Assembly: GCA_035934555.1 (NCBI GenBank)
Contig: DASYXT010000127.1
Location: 18,419 to 82,418, forward strand
Length of the DNA: 64,000 nt
From: DASYXT01 sp035934555
Lineage (GTDB): Bacteria > Verrucomicrobiota > Verrucomicrobiia > Limisphaerales > UBA8199
Reading direction: 5' to 3'
The first letter of the stretch is position 1, and each line of letters starts with the position of its first letter. Shown here piece after piece: positions 35,468-42,811 of this stretch. A program made the position numbers and the translations under genes. Under the pieces are notes generated by a model, which saw only the letters and a list, made by a program, of their open reading frames with translations, searched no databases and was not told the DNA's origin.

Positions 35468-35496
35468 TTGACATGCGGGTGTTTTTGCGTTAGAAA
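35468..35496 (+). promoter_or_regulatory. Sigma-70-type promoter before the second pseudopilin
   Basis: A perfect -35 box TTGACA (35468-35473) and TAGAAA (35491-35496) are separated by 17 bp. The expected start point is near 35503, giving a leader of about 20 nt before the ATG at 35523. Confidence 0.55.
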
Positions 35497-35522
35497 TTAG
35501 CCTTAATAACCTAAATAATTAG

Positions 35523-36416
35523 ATGCACCTGTTCACACCCCGCAGGCGCTTTGGCTGGCCCCACCCCAGGCCGGGTGGAGGCGGCTTTACCCTGGTGGAG
35601 TTGCTGGTGGTGATTGCGATTGTCAGCGTCCTGGCGGCGTTGTTGCTGCCGTCACTGACCGCTGCCAAAGGACGGGCCACGGCGATTTCCTGTCTGAACA
35701 ACCAGCGGCAGTTGGGGTTTGCCTGTGACATCTACGCCGATGAGTTCAACGACCGGTTGCCCTACAACCTGGGCGAAGCGCAAATTCGGCAAATGGAGCA
35801 GCAGAACCTATTCCTGAACTGGAGCACCCCAATCATGGATTGGGAACCCACACCGGATAACACCAACCAGGTGCTGCTGACCCAAGGGGGGATCGGACCC
35901 TACACCAGCCGCACGGCTGCGCTGTACCGCTGTCCAAACGACCGGGCGGTGAGTGATTTGCAGTCGGTGCTAGGCTGGAACGGGCGGGCGCGCAGCGTAT
36001 CGCTCAACGCCATGATGGGCGATGCCGGTTTGTTCAGCTCGACCGGCTCCAACACCAACAATCCGTCCTATCGCCAATTCTTCAAGCTTACCCAAGTACC
36101 GCAGCCGGCGATGATTTTCGCCTTTATCGAAGAGCATGCCAATAGCATCGGCGATGGCTATTTTCTGGACCGCGCGGATCATTGGGAATGGTACCGGCTG
36201 CCGGCAGCGTATCACAACGGCGGCGCCAACCTGAGCTTCGCCGATGGGCATTCCGAGGGCCATAAATGGCTCGAAGCGACAACTCGAGCGCCCATTCGCC
36301 CCGGACAAGCCTACTTCCCGATCTCGAATAACAACGGGCCGGATTTCCAGTGGCTGATGGACCGCACCAGCGTTCCTGGCGGCTCCAGTGGCGGGGGAGG
36401 CTGGACGTATCCCTAA
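35523..36416 (+). CDS. Type II secretion-like pseudopilin, H-X9-DG family
   Basis: 297 residues. The prepilin signal G-GFTLVELLVVIAIVSVLAA follows a 20-residue basic leader, and the H-X9-DG motif is AAYHNGGANLSFADGHSE. It is a paralogue of the protein at 6833 with the same architecture. It has its own strong promoter and is followed by a small lipoprotein gene. No assembly genes lie nearby. Confidence 0.88.
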   Translation: MHLFTPRRRFGWPHPRPGGGGFTLVELLVVIAIVSVLAALLLPSLTAAKGRATAISCLNNQRQLGFACDIYADEFNDRLPYNLGEAQIRQMEQQNLFLNWSTPIMDWEPTPDNTNQVLLTQGGIGPYTSRTAALYRCPNDRAVSDLQSVLGWNGRARSVSLNAMMGDAGLFSSTGSNTNNPSYRQFFKLTQVPQPAMIFAFIEEHANSIGDGYFLDRADHWEWYRLPAAYHNGGANLSFADGHSEGHKWLEATTRAPIRPGQAYFPISNNNGPDFQWLMDRTSVPGGSSGGGGWTYP

Positions 36417-36484
36417 GGCGCTAGGAACCAAATGGTCAGATGGCCGTTGAAGCGAGGAACAGATCGCAACGAGGAAAGCCGGAA

Positions 36485-36700
36485 ATGAAAAAGCTGGTAC
36501 TAACGCTCACTATCGCCGCGACAATCGGACTCTGCGGTTGCCAAAGTTATAGCGGGGGAGCAGAGAGCCCGCAAGATTCGATGTCTGGAACCGGCACAGC
36601 CGGGACCAATACGCTTAACACGACCAGTCACGCTCCCGGGGTCAATCCATGGCAGGGCAGCCCTGCCCAATGGCGCGGTTCGCAGCCAATCCCACCTTGA
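36485..36700 (+). CDS. Small lipoprotein
   Basis: 71 residues from MKKLVLTLTIAATIGLCGCQ, a textbook lipoprotein signal with lipobox LCG-C. The mature part is Ser/Gly/Thr/Pro-rich and probably unstructured. A longer in-frame start at 36440 would spoil the signal peptide; the ATG at 36485 has a purine-rich upstream sequence. No family recognised. Confidence 0.65.
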   Translation: MKKLVLTLTIAATIGLCGCQSYSGGAESPQDSMSGTGTAGTNTLNTTSHAPGVNPWQGSPAQWRGSQPIPP

Positions 36701-36804
36701 TGGGGCGCCAGCCTGGCCTGCGTTACCTGGAAAGCCCAGGCAAACCCACTACGCGAGGCCGAACCAGCGCATCGTTGCGGGGTTGCCGTCGGCCGGACCG
36801 CGGT

Positions 36805-37818
36805 TCATCTTCGCACCCTCACGTAACCGTTGTTAAGGAACCAGGCCACCGCATCCGCCAAGGCTTGTTTGGGCGGTGTTTGGGGCAACCCGAGTTCGCG
36901 CACTGCTTTGGCCGGGTTAAAGAACATTTTGTATTTGGCCATGCGCACCCCGGCCAGCGGCGCTTTGGGCGGCCTTCCGCTCACCACCGCCATGGCCTCG
37001 TTCACGTAGGCTGCCATCAATGCTGTCCAATATGGGACCCGAATTTTGGGCGCCGGCAGGCCTGTCAATTCCTGCAGGACCTGAAACGTCTCTGCCATGG
37101 TCCAGTTGCCTTCCGCATTGCCAAGGATATAGCGCTCGCCGATAGCTCCTCTTTCGGCGGCCAGCACATGGCCAACGGCAACGTCTCGCACGTGCACCCA
37201 GTTAAGACCGGTGTCCAGATAGGCCGGCATTGCCCGATTCAGAAAATCCACGAGCACCTGCCCGGTGGGCGTGGGTTTCGCATCACGGGGACCAACCGGG
37301 GCGCTCGGGTTGACGATCACCACCGGCGCACCCTGGTGCGCCAGCTCCAACGCCACTTGCTCAGCTCGCCATTTCGAGCGTTTGTAGTGGTTGGTCATTT
37401 GCGCCTCAGTGGTAAGGGCGGTTTCATCGGTGGGAATGATCCGGCCGTCGGTTTGTTTGGGCAACCCGATGCAACCCACCGTGCTGGTATAGACGATACG
37501 GCGGCAGCCGGCCTCGACGGCAGCTTCCAGCACTCTCCGGGTGCCCTCCACATTGGCGGCGTACATCGGCCGGTAATCCCGCAGCCAAAGGTGATAACTG
37601 GCAGCAACGTGAAAACACCAGTCACACCCCCGCAGCGCCGATTTCCAAGACGTGACGTCACTTAAATCGCCTGTCACTCGCTCAAAATCCAAGCCGGCCA
37701 GCGCTCGAGTATCACTACCGGCACGCAGCAACACTTTGACGCGATGGCCGCGCCCAATCAACTCGTGCACCAGGTTTGCGCCAACAAAACCGGTGCCTCC
37801 AGTGACGAAACAAATCAT
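36805..37818 (-). CDS. NAD-dependent epimerase/dehydratase, HpnA-like
   Basis: 337 residues from MICFVTGGTGFVG, the nucleotide-binding motif GGTGFVG being at residue 7. The SDR catalytic YxxxK is in NHYKRSKWRAE. Stretches such as VIVNPSAPVGPRDAKPTPTG, LNWVHVRDVAVGH and GERYILGN closely follow the hopanoid-associated sugar epimerase family (HpnA). The frame is open upstream to 38157 but that extension is low-complexity Arg/Ala. No other hopanoid genes are in the window, so the hopanoid link is by family only. Confidence 0.85.
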   Translation of the reverse strand: MICFVTGGTGFVGANLVHELIGRGHRVKVLLRAGSDTRALAGLDFERVTGDLSDVTSWKSALRGCDWCFHVAASYHLWLRDYRPMYAANVEGTRRVLEAAVEAGCRRIVYTSTVGCIGLPKQTDGRIIPTDETALTTEAQMTNHYKRSKWRAEQVALELAHQGAPVVIVNPSAPVGPRDAKPTPTGQVLVDFLNRAMPAYLDTGLNWVHVRDVAVGHVLAAERGAIGERYILGNAEGNWTMAETFQVLQELTGLPAPKIRVPYWTALMAAYVNEAMAVVSGRPPKAPLAGVRMAKYKMFFNPAKAVRELGLPQTPPKQALADAVAWFLNNGYVRVRR

Positions 37819-38201
37819 GGTTCGAAGTGTCAGTCGCGCCGCCGCATGCATTTGGCGGCGCGGAGTTTTGTCCGCAGCAAAAACCCGCTGGCGGATAGGC
37901 CCGGATAAGCACGCGCGCTCAGCAATCGCGCACCGCAGCGCATAAGCTCCGCGCGCAGACGAACATGTCCACGCACCAGGCAAAGCCGACGAATGTGCCG
38001 GCAGTATAGAAGGTGAAGGTGCCCACCAGCAAGCGCGTGCGGCAACTCTGAGCCCACCCGGCCGTCGCGAAAGTGCCATGCGGAGTTTTGGCTGCTTTTC
38101 GTCCATCCGCGTCCGAAATTTAGCTAAACTTAAAACGTTCCGCCGACGCCTTCTCACACTTGACTACCACGGCCGGCTAATAAACAATTCGGCCCCGTAG
38201 T
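37819..38201. other. Intergenic region with a 9-bp hairpin
   Basis: 383 bp between divergent genes. CGCGCCGCC (37835-37843) pairs perfectly with GGCGGCGCG (37854-37862) across a 10-nt loop, 17 bp before the epimerase start, so it would lie in the epimerase mRNA leader. A palindrome TTTAGCTAAA occurs at 38119-38128. No gene recognised. Confidence 0.35.
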
Positions 38202-38621
38202 ATGCCGCGAAAAAGCAGTGCCCGAGTTAAAAAACTTTCTCGTAAAGAGGTGCGCGCTCTCGATATCAAAATCTCCTTCCTCGAAGGGATCGTGGGACGC
38301 GATCCCGGTTACGTCGAGGCGCTGCAGATTTTGGGCGATCATTACACCCAGCGCGGCCTGTTCGAACGCAGCCTCCGAGTGGACCAGCAACTGTCCCAGC
38401 TCGAGCCGCGCAATCCTTTGGTATTTTACAATCTGGCTTGTAGTTATTCGTTGAATCGCGAACTGGACCTCGCCGTGGCCGCACTCGAAAATGCTCTCAC
38501 GCTGGGCTACCGCGATTTCAAATGGCTCGCCCGTGATCCCGATTTACGCCCATTGCGTCAGCACCCCCTTTACCGCTCGATCGAGCAAAAGATCGCCGAG
38601 ATGAAAGTCAAAGTGCTCTGA
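38202..38621 (+). CDS. TPR-repeat protein
   Basis: 139 residues. A basic N-terminus is followed by tetratricopeptide helices: PGYVEALQILGDHYTQRGLF, LVFYNLACSYSLNRELDLAV and AALENALTLGY, with a final DPDLRPLRQHPLYRSI segment often seen after TPRs. No signal peptide, so a cytoplasmic scaffold is expected. Partner unknown. The mtnA gene follows after 138 bp. Confidence 0.8.
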   Translation: MPRKSSARVKKLSRKEVRALDIKISFLEGIVGRDPGYVEALQILGDHYTQRGLFERSLRVDQQLSQLEPRNPLVFYNLACSYSLNRELDLAVAALENALTLGYRDFKWLARDPDLRPLRQHPLYRSIEQKIAEMKVKVL

Positions 38622-38759
38622 CCTGCGCCGTCCGCGTCGTGCCAGGCAAGTTCGGCCTGATGAATTGCATTGCCTGGCCTGCCTGTTTGGCCCACGGCCC
38701 GCAATCTGGGCAGCCTGCTTAAGGTTGTCTTTTCCACAGCCGCACTTAAATTTCCGCGC

Positions 38760-39938
38760 ATGAACGTAACTCTCCGGGGGCGCACCGCGCATTATCGCAC
38801 CGTCGCGTTCGACACCGCCCTCAATGCGGTGTTGCTCATCGAACAGCGCCTGCTGCCGCACCGCTTCCAAATCGTCTCCCTCAGGGAGTATCGGGCCACT
38901 GCCCGGGCCATCACCGATATGACCGTCCGTGGAGCCGGGGCCATCGGCGCCACCGCGGCGTATGGGCTGGCCCAGGGCGCGCGCGCGTTTCGCGGGCCAA
39001 GCCTCGCAGCGTTCGAGCGGCACCTCGAGGTTGTGTTTCGGACTTTGAAAGAGGCCCGGCCGACCGCGGTGGATCCGCTCAACGCGATGCAACAGGTGCG
39101 AGCGGCAATGGCGCGCGGGGAAACGGTTGCCGAGCGGCAAGCCCTGGCGGTGGCCGCCGCGGAGGAATTCGCTAATGAAGACGTTCGCCATTGCCGCGAG
39201 ATCGGCGAGCACGGCGCGCGGCTGCTCCGTAATGGCATGAACATCCTGACCCACTGCAATGCCGGTTGGCTGGCCTTCGTCGATGTGGGCAGCGCGACTG
39301 CGCCGCTGTATGCCGCACAGGCCCAGGGCAAACGCTTTCATGTGTTTTGCGACGAAACCCGGCCTCGCTGCCAGGGCGCAACCCTTACCGCCTGGGAGTT
39401 GGCCCAGCAAGGCATCTCCCATCAAGTGATCGCGGACAATGCCGCCGGCCATCTGATGCAGCGCGGTAAAATCGACCTGGTGATTGTGGGGAGCGACCGC
39501 ACGTTGGGCCGGACGGGCGAAGTCGCCAACAAAATAGGCACTTACACAAAAGCAGTTCTTGCTCATCGTCATCGCATTCCGTTTTATGTCGCCATCCCTC
39601 TCTCGACTATCGATTGGAATTTAGAATCCGGGTTCGACATTCCCATCGAGGAACGCAGTGAAACCGAAGTTCTCGGCATATGGGGAGTGCCGGGAAAACG
39701 CCAATCGGACCGCATAGAATCGAAGGAGCATTTGTCCGCTGAACCGGCTATTAAAAATGGGAGATCGAAAACCCCTTCATCTCTTTCATACGTTCGTGTG
39801 GCCAATCCCACCAGTGGCGGCCTTAATCCCGGGTTTGACGTCACCCCCGCCGAGCTCATCACGGGCATTATAACACCTCGGGGGATTTTCAAGCCACGGG
39901 ACCTGTGGAAAAATCGGCACATTCTCGCCCTGCGTTGA
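38760..39938 (+). CDS. mtnA: S-methyl-5-thioribose-1-phosphate isomerase
   Basis: 392 residues from MNVTLRGRTAHYR; an upstream start at 38670 lacks family similarity. Substrate motif TVRGAGAIGATAAYGLA, catalytic Cys in THCNAGWLA and Asp in IVGSDRT are present. It isomerises methylthioribose-1-phosphate to the ribulose form in methionine salvage. Compared with ordinary MtnA (about 345-360 residues) there is a polar insertion of roughly 35-45 residues after ETEVLGIWG, just before the conserved NPGFDVTPAELITGIIT. The other salvage genes are not nearby. Confidence 0.93.
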   Translation: MNVTLRGRTAHYRTVAFDTALNAVLLIEQRLLPHRFQIVSLREYRATARAITDMTVRGAGAIGATAAYGLAQGARAFRGPSLAAFERHLEVVFRTLKEARPTAVDPLNAMQQVRAAMARGETVAERQALAVAAAEEFANEDVRHCREIGEHGARLLRNGMNILTHCNAGWLAFVDVGSATAPLYAAQAQGKRFHVFCDETRPRCQGATLTAWELAQQGISHQVIADNAAGHLMQRGKIDLVIVGSDRTLGRTGEVANKIGTYTKAVLAHRHRIPFYVAIPLSTIDWNLESGFDIPIEERSETEVLGIWGVPGKRQSDRIESKEHLSAEPAIKNGRSKTPSSLSYVRVANPTSGGLNPGFDVTPAELITGIITPRGIFKPRDLWKNRHILALR

Positions 39939-39988
39939 AAACACTTGCGCCTCGGGTAAACTGATTTACTTTTCGCGCACAGTTTAGC

Positions 39989-40063
39989 GGCGGGGTAGCC
40001 AAGTGGTAAGGCAGGGCTCTGCAAAAGCCTTATGCGTCGGTTCGATTCCGACCCTCGCCTCCA
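39989..40063 (+). tRNA. tRNA-Cys(GCA)
   Basis: GGCGGGG pairs with CCTCGCC, the anticodon loop CTGCAAA has GCA at 40021-40023, the T-loop is TTCGATT and CCA is encoded (40061-40063). It immediately precedes a tyrosine recombinase gene and is the likely integration site of the island to its right; no second copy of the tRNA 3' end was found in the window. Confidence 0.95.
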
Positions 40064-40254
40064 ACCAGCATTTCTCGCGGGAAATTAAAGATCTCCGCGT
40101 AAAATCTGGGGTTTTTGGTCGTCGAGGGGGTAGATTGCTACCGAAAAGTATACCGTGAAGTCGAGCGGCGCGTATCGGCCTCCATCGGCACGTATCCGTC
40201 TCCATCGGCCTCACGCTTCGGGATCGGTTGCTGTTACGATTACACGTGACAGTT

Positions 40255-41391
40255 ATGAAGAACCGATACCGCCTGATCTGCTACCGGAAGAGGAATGGAA
40301 AGAAGAACGGAATGTTCTTCCTCCACGACAATGAGACCGGTATGCGCGAAAGCTTGGAAACCCGCAACAAGGCGCGGGCCAACGAACTCCTCGCCGCGAA
40401 GAACGAAGCCGCCCGCGAGCCGGCGTTCAACCTTCAAAAGGCCCGGGTTTACCTGGCGGCATCGGATTCCGGCGTAGCCACGCGCACCTGGCGAAATGCG
40501 CTGGATGCGGTAATCAAGAGCAAGCCTCCCGGCAGTGAGAATCGTTATCGCTGGGAAACGTTCTCCAAGGACAAGGCCATCGAGCAGATCGTGGATAAGA
40601 TCGTGCTGGAAACTCATGCGGAGCACCTGCTCAAAGTCGTCCAGGACGGAAGCGTAAGCACAAATGTTTTCATGCGGCGGCTGCACAACTTCTGCATCGG
40701 CATGAACTGGCTCCCTTGGCCCATCCTGGCCAAGCAGCTCTGGCCGCCAGTAAAGTTCAAAAAGAAGCGGGCCATCACGCACGCAGAACACGAAAAGATC
40801 ATCTCGCGCGAACGGAACCCCGAACGCCGAAACTTCTACGAACTCTGCTGGCATTTGGGCGGTTCGCAGACAGACATTGCTCATCTCAACGCCGAGGACA
40901 TCGATTGGAACGACTGGACGATTTGTTATGAGCGAAGGAAGCTCGCGTCTTTGGACCAAACCAAGATCAAGCCACCGCTAATTAAATTCGGCGAGAGGTG
41001 CGCGGCAATTCTTCGCGGCTTGCCCAAAACCGGACCCCTTTTCCCTTACCTGCGCACCGTTCGCGCCGCCGATCGCGCAACAGAGTTCAAGCAACGCTGC
41101 GAGGGCCTCGGCATAAAGGGCGTCACTTTGCATTCGTATCGCTATGCTTGGGCACAACGTGCGCGGAAAGCGGGTTATCCTCGGCGCCAAGCCGAGGAAG
41201 CCTTGGGACATAACTCCAAGGCGGTCCACGACGCCTATGCGGGACAGGCGGACGTGACCATTCCCTCTTTGGAGGACTACGAGGAATTGGCTACCAAGAA
41301 TCTGGTCCAAGTGGAATTCGGACGCTCGGGCCCAGCGGTCACCGCTGCAAGGCTACCCGATCATTCCCAGGCGGACGTCGCCGCGGGATGA
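40255..41391 (+). CDS. Tyrosine recombinase / phage-type integrase
   Basis: 378 residues from ATG 40255. A basic N-terminal arm-binding part (KNRYRLICYRKRNGKKNG) and a SAM-like domain precede the catalytic domain. HxxR is in LHSYRYAWAQRA; the late His and nucleophile Tyr are in ALGHNSKAVHDAYA. The position of the first catalytic Arg, usually in a GLR motif, reads WHLGGSQTDIAHL, that is Gln instead of Arg. It lies 190 bp after tRNA-Cys, the classic position of an element integrase. Whether it is active is doubtful. Confidence 0.88.
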   Translation: MKNRYRLICYRKRNGKKNGMFFLHDNETGMRESLETRNKARANELLAAKNEAAREPAFNLQKARVYLAASDSGVATRTWRNALDAVIKSKPPGSENRYRWETFSKDKAIEQIVDKIVLETHAEHLLKVVQDGSVSTNVFMRRLHNFCIGMNWLPWPILAKQLWPPVKFKKKRAITHAEHEKIISRERNPERRNFYELCWHLGGSQTDIAHLNAEDIDWNDWTICYERRKLASLDQTKIKPPLIKFGERCAAILRGLPKTGPLFPYLRTVRAADRATEFKQRCEGLGIKGVTLHSYRYAWAQRARKAGYPRRQAEEALGHNSKAVHDAYAGQADVTIPSLEDYEELATKNLVQVEFGRSGPAVTAARLPDHSQADVAAG

Positions 41392-41415
41392 GGAGGCACA
41401 AACCAACATCAATCT

Positions 41416-41748
41416 ATGAAAAGCACGAAAATCCAATGGTGTCATTCGACGGTTAACCCGGTGATGGGCTGTGATGGCTGCGAATTGTGGCCCGGCCCGG
41501 GCGTAATTGCCCGCGAACTCGCCGAAACCTCAAGAGGGTTGACGGAATTGCCTCCGTCAAAACAACGCGCGATGCTGCACAGCGTCATCGGAGACCGGCC
41601 GCTGTCGGAGCTCTACGCCAATCGCAATGCGGTTGCGAGCGCGCTTCTTCCAGACGCCGGGAGCAAAGAATGTGCAACCGTTGTCGACTTACAGCCGCCA
41701 CAGCACTCGATACCCGGCAGGACTGTCGTCCTGGGAGAAGATCAGTGA
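41416..41748 (+). pseudogene. Truncated DUF5131 (phage Gp37/Gp68-like) gene
   Basis: The first 70 residues (KIQWCHSTVNPVMGCDGCEL, then ALLPDAG) resemble the start of DUF5131 proteins, radical-SAM-like phage proteins that begin KIEW-STWNPVTGC and are 230-300 residues long. The match fades after about residue 75, with no CYA motif, and the frame ends at 110. It lies 24 bp after the integrase and is read as a deleted remnant. Confidence 0.45.
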
Positions 41749-41874
41749 GCGGCTCTGTTTCGGCAGTGTTGGGAGGACCTGTCGGCCCTTCTTGCTAACG
41801 GTTATTGGCTTTGGCGGCGCAGGTTTGGACAACCTGTTCCGCAACCACTGCGGTAGGTACTGGGTTATGGTCAT
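41689..41874 (-). CDS. Small hypothetical protein downstream of tRNA array
   Basis: A 61-residue basic frame (MTITQYLPQWLRNRL, then SKPAPPKPITVSKKGRQVL) starts after a good GGAGA site at proper spacing, in the same direction as the tRNA array upstream of it. It overlaps the DUF5131 remnant on the other strand. No family recognised and no second line of evidence. Confidence 0.3.
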   Translation of the reverse strand: MTITQYLPQWLRNRLSKPAPPKPITVSKKGRQVLPTLPKQSRSLIFSQDDSPAGYRVLWRL

Positions 41875-42001
41875 ATGGGTCTCCTGCGGGTTGAGGGTTA
41901 AAGTGGCCTGCCAGCCGTAGCCTGCAGGCAGAACATCCAGCCCACCTACGCTGAAGCTTTGGTGGGCAGCCTTGGCCATCCGACACGCGGATGGCGAAGG
42001 C

Positions 42002-42090
42002 TGGCGGAAGTCGCCGGTAATGCTCCGGCCTCGGCGATGCCGATCCAGTTTTCGGGACAGGCGCAGCCAGCTTATATCTGCCTGCCTTCC
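42002..42090 (-). tRNA. tRNA-Ser(CGA), divergent
   Basis: GGAAGGC pairs with GACTTCC (one mismatch), D-stem GCAG/CTGC, a long variable arm with hairpin CGGC-ATC-GCCG, T-stem GCCGG/CCGGC, discriminator G and encoded CCA. The anticodon loop CCCGAAA gives CGA with C at position 33 instead of T, and the anticodon stem has one T-T mismatch. The T-loop is AGCATTA, without TTC. Class II shape and anticodon agree on serine. Confidence 0.75.
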
Positions 42091-42098
42091 TTAAATGT

Positions 42099-42180
42099 AG
42101 AATGAAGAATGCAGAGTGAAGAATGTCGGATCAGTCGTTTTTCATTCTGCATTCTTCATTCTGAATTCTGCATTCAGAAT
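42099..42180. repeat. GAATGCAG-type hairpin element, copy 1
   Basis: A perfect 17-bp inverted repeat AGAATGAAGAATGCAGA (42099-42115) / TCTGCATTCTTCATTCT (42146-42162) with a 30-nt loop containing GAATGTCGGATC. A second small hairpin ATTCTG-CATT-CAGAAT (42165-42180) abuts the CCA end of tRNA-Asn. The element fills the space between the Ser and Asn tRNA genes. Confidence 0.8.
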
Positions 42181-42254
42181 GGCTGCCAGGGTTGGACTCG
42201 CACCAACACCGAACGGCTTAACAGGCCGCCGTGCTACTTTCACACCACCTGGCA
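42180..42254 (-). tRNA. tRNA-Asn(GTT)
   Basis: TGCCAGG pairs with CCTGGCA; T-stem GTTGG/CCAAC; anticodon loop CTGTTAA with GTT (plus-strand 42220-42222); discriminator G; CCA encoded. The T-loop is TGCGAGT, with G in place of the second T of TTC. Confidence 0.88.
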
Positions 42255-42268
42255 GTGCTTAAGTTAAT

Positions 42269-42345
42269 TGGCGCTGCCGGCAGGAGTTGCACCTGCATCA
42301 GTTCGTTTAGAAGACGAACGCCTCGTCTATTTCGGCCACGGCAGC
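42269..42345 (-). tRNA. tRNA-Arg(TCT)
   Basis: GCTGCCG pairs with CGGCAGC; anticodon stem TTCGT/ACGAA with loop CTTCTAA (TCT at plus-strand 42309-42311); T-stem GCAGG/CCTGC; T-loop TGCAACT; discriminator G; CCA encoded. It decodes AGA. Confidence 0.88.
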
Positions 42346-42388
42346 CTTTCGAAATGGCTCGCCGAGCCGTAGCTCAACGAGCGAAGGT

Positions 42389-42464
42389 TGGTCGGAACGG
42401 CAGGATTTCCACCTGCGACCTCGCGGTCCCAAGCCGCGCGCTCTAAAGACTGAGCTACGCTCCG
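42389..42464 (-). tRNA. tRNA-Pro(TGG)
   Basis: CGGAGCG pairs with CGTTCCG; D-arm GTAGCTCAGTCTTTAGAGC; anticodon stem CGCGG/CCGCG with loop CTTGGGA (TGG, plus-strand 42429-42431); T-stem GCAGG/CCTGC with loop TGGAAAT; discriminator A; CCA encoded. Confidence 0.9.
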
Positions 42465-42470
42465 ATAAAA

Positions 42471-42547
42471 TGGCGGACCCGAAGGGACTCGCACCCTCAG
42501 CCTTCCCGCAGACAACGGGTTGCTCTGGCTAGTTGAGCTACGGATCC
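42471..42547 (-). tRNA. tRNA-Asp(GTC)
   Basis: GGATCCG pairs with CGGGTCC (one G-T); anticodon stem of four pairs with loop TTGTCTG (GTC, plus-strand 42511-42513); T-stem GAGGG/CCCTT with loop TGCGAGT; discriminator G; CCA encoded. Loop position 38 and the closing stem pair are unusual, so the identity is a little less certain. Confidence 0.8.
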
Positions 42548-42552
42548 AAAAA

Positions 42553-42641
42553 TGGTGGGAGGTGCTGGTAATGCTCCAGTCGTCACTTCCGACAGTTGTT
42601 TTTGACACCGGTTTTACAGACCGGCAGCCGGATCACCTCCC
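42553..42641 (-). tRNA. tRNA-Tyr(GTA), D-arm reduced
   Basis: GGGAGGT pairs with ACCTCCC; anticodon stem CCGGT/ACCGG with loop CTGTAAA (GTA, plus-strand 42615-42617); long class II variable arm closed by GTCA/TGAC; T-stem ACTGG/CCAGC with loop AGCATTA; discriminator A; CCA encoded. Only ten nucleotides (GATCCGGCTG) separate the acceptor and anticodon stems, too few for a normal D-arm. Confidence 0.75.
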
Positions 42642-42645
42642 AAAT

Positions 42646-42723
42646 TGGTAGCGGGGGCAGGAATTACACCGGCCTAAAACGGTTTATGAGACCGTCCTCT
42701 GTACTTTAGTCGAGTTCCCCGCA
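42646..42723 (-). tRNA. tRNA-Met(CAT)
   Basis: TGCGGGG faces CCCCGCT: six pairs with a T-T mismatch at the terminal position. Anticodon stem ACGGT/ACCGT, loop CTCATAA (CAT, plus-strand 42686-42688); T-stem GCCGG/CCTGC with one mismatch, loop TGTAATT; discriminator A; CCA encoded. A terminal mismatch is a mark of initiators, but the three G-C pairs of an initiator anticodon stem are absent. Confidence 0.8.
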
Positions 42724-42729
42724 GTGAAA

Positions 42730-42804
42730 TGGTGGAGTCGGTGGGTAACGCTCCCACATCAGCTTGCTTGCAGGGCAAGTGCATTACTTGTCTGCCACGA
42801 CCCC
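42730..42804 (-). tRNA. tRNA-Ala(TGC)
   Basis: GGGGTCG pairs with CGACTCC and so contains the G3-T70 wobble that identifies alanine tRNAs. Anticodon stem CTTGC/GCAAG with loop CCTGCAA (TGC, plus-strand 42770-42772; position 33 is C, not T). T-stem GTGGG/CCCAC with loop AGCGTTA; discriminator A; CCA encoded. It is the first gene of the minus-strand array; spacers to the next four are only 4-6 bp. Confidence 0.82.
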
Positions 42805-42811
42805 ATTTGAA

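Noticed and set aside
37819..38157. 113-residue N-terminal extension of the HpnA-like epimerase
   Set aside because: The frame is open, but the Rossmann motif normally starts within the first ten residues and the extension is Arg/Ala/Pro-rich with no similarity to the family.
41800..41880. A possible ninth tRNA around CAGGT-TTGGACA-ACCTG
   Set aside because: The hairpin looks like a T-arm, but no matching acceptor stem, CCA or anticodon arm can be built around it.
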